Positions 5,897 to 6,442 of a stretch of DNA of 6,442 nt are shown in pieces; position 1 is the first letter of the stretch, and each line of letters starts with the position of its first letter. The translations under genes and the position numbers were made by a program. This stretch comes from Bacteroidetes bacterium GWA2_30_7 (GTDB taxonomy: Bacteria; Bacteroidota; Bacteroidia; Bacteroidales; GWF2-33-38): NCBI GenBank assembly GCA_001768155.1, contig MENC01000092.1:4132-10573 (forward strand), given 5' to 3'. The notes beneath the pieces were generated by a model. The model was not told where the DNA came from. It saw only the letters and a program-made list of their open reading frames with translations, and ran no database searches.

Positions 5897-6442
5897 ATGA
5901 AAATAGGTATATATCCAGGATGTTCGTTAGACGGCTCAGCAAGAGATTACAATGAATCAGTTTTTGCAGTAGCAAAAGCATTCGATATCGAACTTGTTCA
6001 GGTTCCCGATTGGAATTGTTGCGGAGCTACAGCAGCCCATAATTTAAACAAAGAATTATCGTTGGCTTTACCCGCAAGAATTTTGGCAATTGCCGAAAAA
6101 AACGGTTTAGATGAAATCGTTGTTCCATGTGCCGCATGTTACAGCCGTTTAATGGTTACTCAGCATGAATTAAAAGCTAATCCGCAACTCAAAAACAGAA
6201 TCCGCGAAGTTATTGAAATGGATTATAAAGGAACTTCAAAAATTATAAATGTAATCGAATGGATTGATAAATATATTACTCCGAAATTGGAAGAAAAAGT
6301 TAAAAAACCTTTCAATTATAAAGTTGCATGTTATTATGGTTGTCTTTTAGTCAGACCAAATAAAGTTCTTAATTACGACAGAGCCGAAAATCCGCTTACA
6401 ATGGATATCGTAATGAAAAAATTAGGAGCAGAATCTATTGAT
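5897..6442 (+). CDS. hdrB: HdrB-like heterodisulfide reductase subunit, CCG domain (C-terminus beyond the right edge)
   Basis: The first 182 residues of a catalytic-type HdrB subunit; the reading frame is open to the right edge. The N-terminal CCG motif is complete: C9 (YPGCS), C41-C42 (NCCGA) and C78-x2-C81 (PCAACYSR). Spacings of 31 and 35 residues fit the family pattern C-x31-39-CC-x35-36-CxxC, which holds the unusual noncubane [4Fe-4S] cluster in methanogen HdrB. The second CCG motif begins with ACYYGCLLVRP (144-154; C149 probable first ligand), and its remainder lies outside. The protein would reduce a disulfide or a similar acceptor using electrons from HdrC. No membrane segments are visible. 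The ATG at 5897 gives the standard N-terminus MKIGIYPGC; no Shine-Dalgarno is seen. Partner genes (hdrA, mvhD/flx) are expected to the right but cannot be seen. Confidence 0.9.
   Translation, partial: MKIGIYPGCSLDGSARDYNESVFAVAKAFDIELVQVPDWNCCGATAAHNLNKELSLALPARILAIAEKNGLDEIVVPCAACYSRLMVTQHELKANPQLKNRIREVIEMDYKGTSKIINVIEWIDKYITPKLEEKVKKPFNYKVACYYGCLLVRPNKVLNYDRAENPLTMDIVMKKLGAESID

Overview
The window is AT-rich bacterial DNA that looks like Bacteroidota, probably an anaerobic member of Bacteroidales/Marinilabiliales or a close relative. The signs are the base composition, weak or absent Shine-Dalgarno sequences, two perfect matches to the Bacteroidota -7 promoter element TAnnTTTG in front of divergent genes, and typical AT-rich intergenic repeats. 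Assignment below phylum level is inference.

Left half (1-3718, all minus strand, transcribed right to left): a tightly packed potassium-homeostasis operon. It holds a KimA-like APC/KUP-type K+ transporter, a 62-residue protein of unknown function, a KdpD-type histidine kinase reduced to its four-helix membrane domain and kinase core, and a KdpE response regulator cut off by the left edge. Gaps between these genes are 12, 5 and 1 nt. The kinase has lost the large cytoplasmic sensor region of classical KdpD, and the transporter next to it is not the usual KdpFABC pump.

Centre (3719-4070): a 352-bp divergent promoter region with no gene. It carries a TAnnTTTG promoter for each direction. About 45 bp upstream of the transporter's -7 element is a TTTATA-N5-TTTATA direct repeat resembling, as I recall it, the enteric KdpE operator, which suggests autoregulation of the operon. 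There is also a perfect 10-bp inverted repeat.

Right half (4071-6442, plus strand): an electron-transfer cluster. A dihydroorotate-dehydrogenase-like flavoprotein is followed by HdrC-like (two [4Fe-4S]) and HdrB-like (CCG-domain) heterodisulfide-reductase subunits; HdrB runs off the right edge. In a bacterium without evidence of methanogenesis, these subunits are more likely part of an Hdr/Flx-type electron-bifurcating or thiol/disulfide complex. The partners (HdrA, MvhD/FlxABCD) would lie beyond the window. The spacers in this cluster contain short tandem repeats (a heptamer x6 and an octamer x3).

I saw no tRNA, rRNA, CRISPR array, transposase or phage gene. The most unusual parts are the KimA-KdpDE pairing with its candidate operator and the small protein inside that operon. 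I do not see evidence for a wholly new system.
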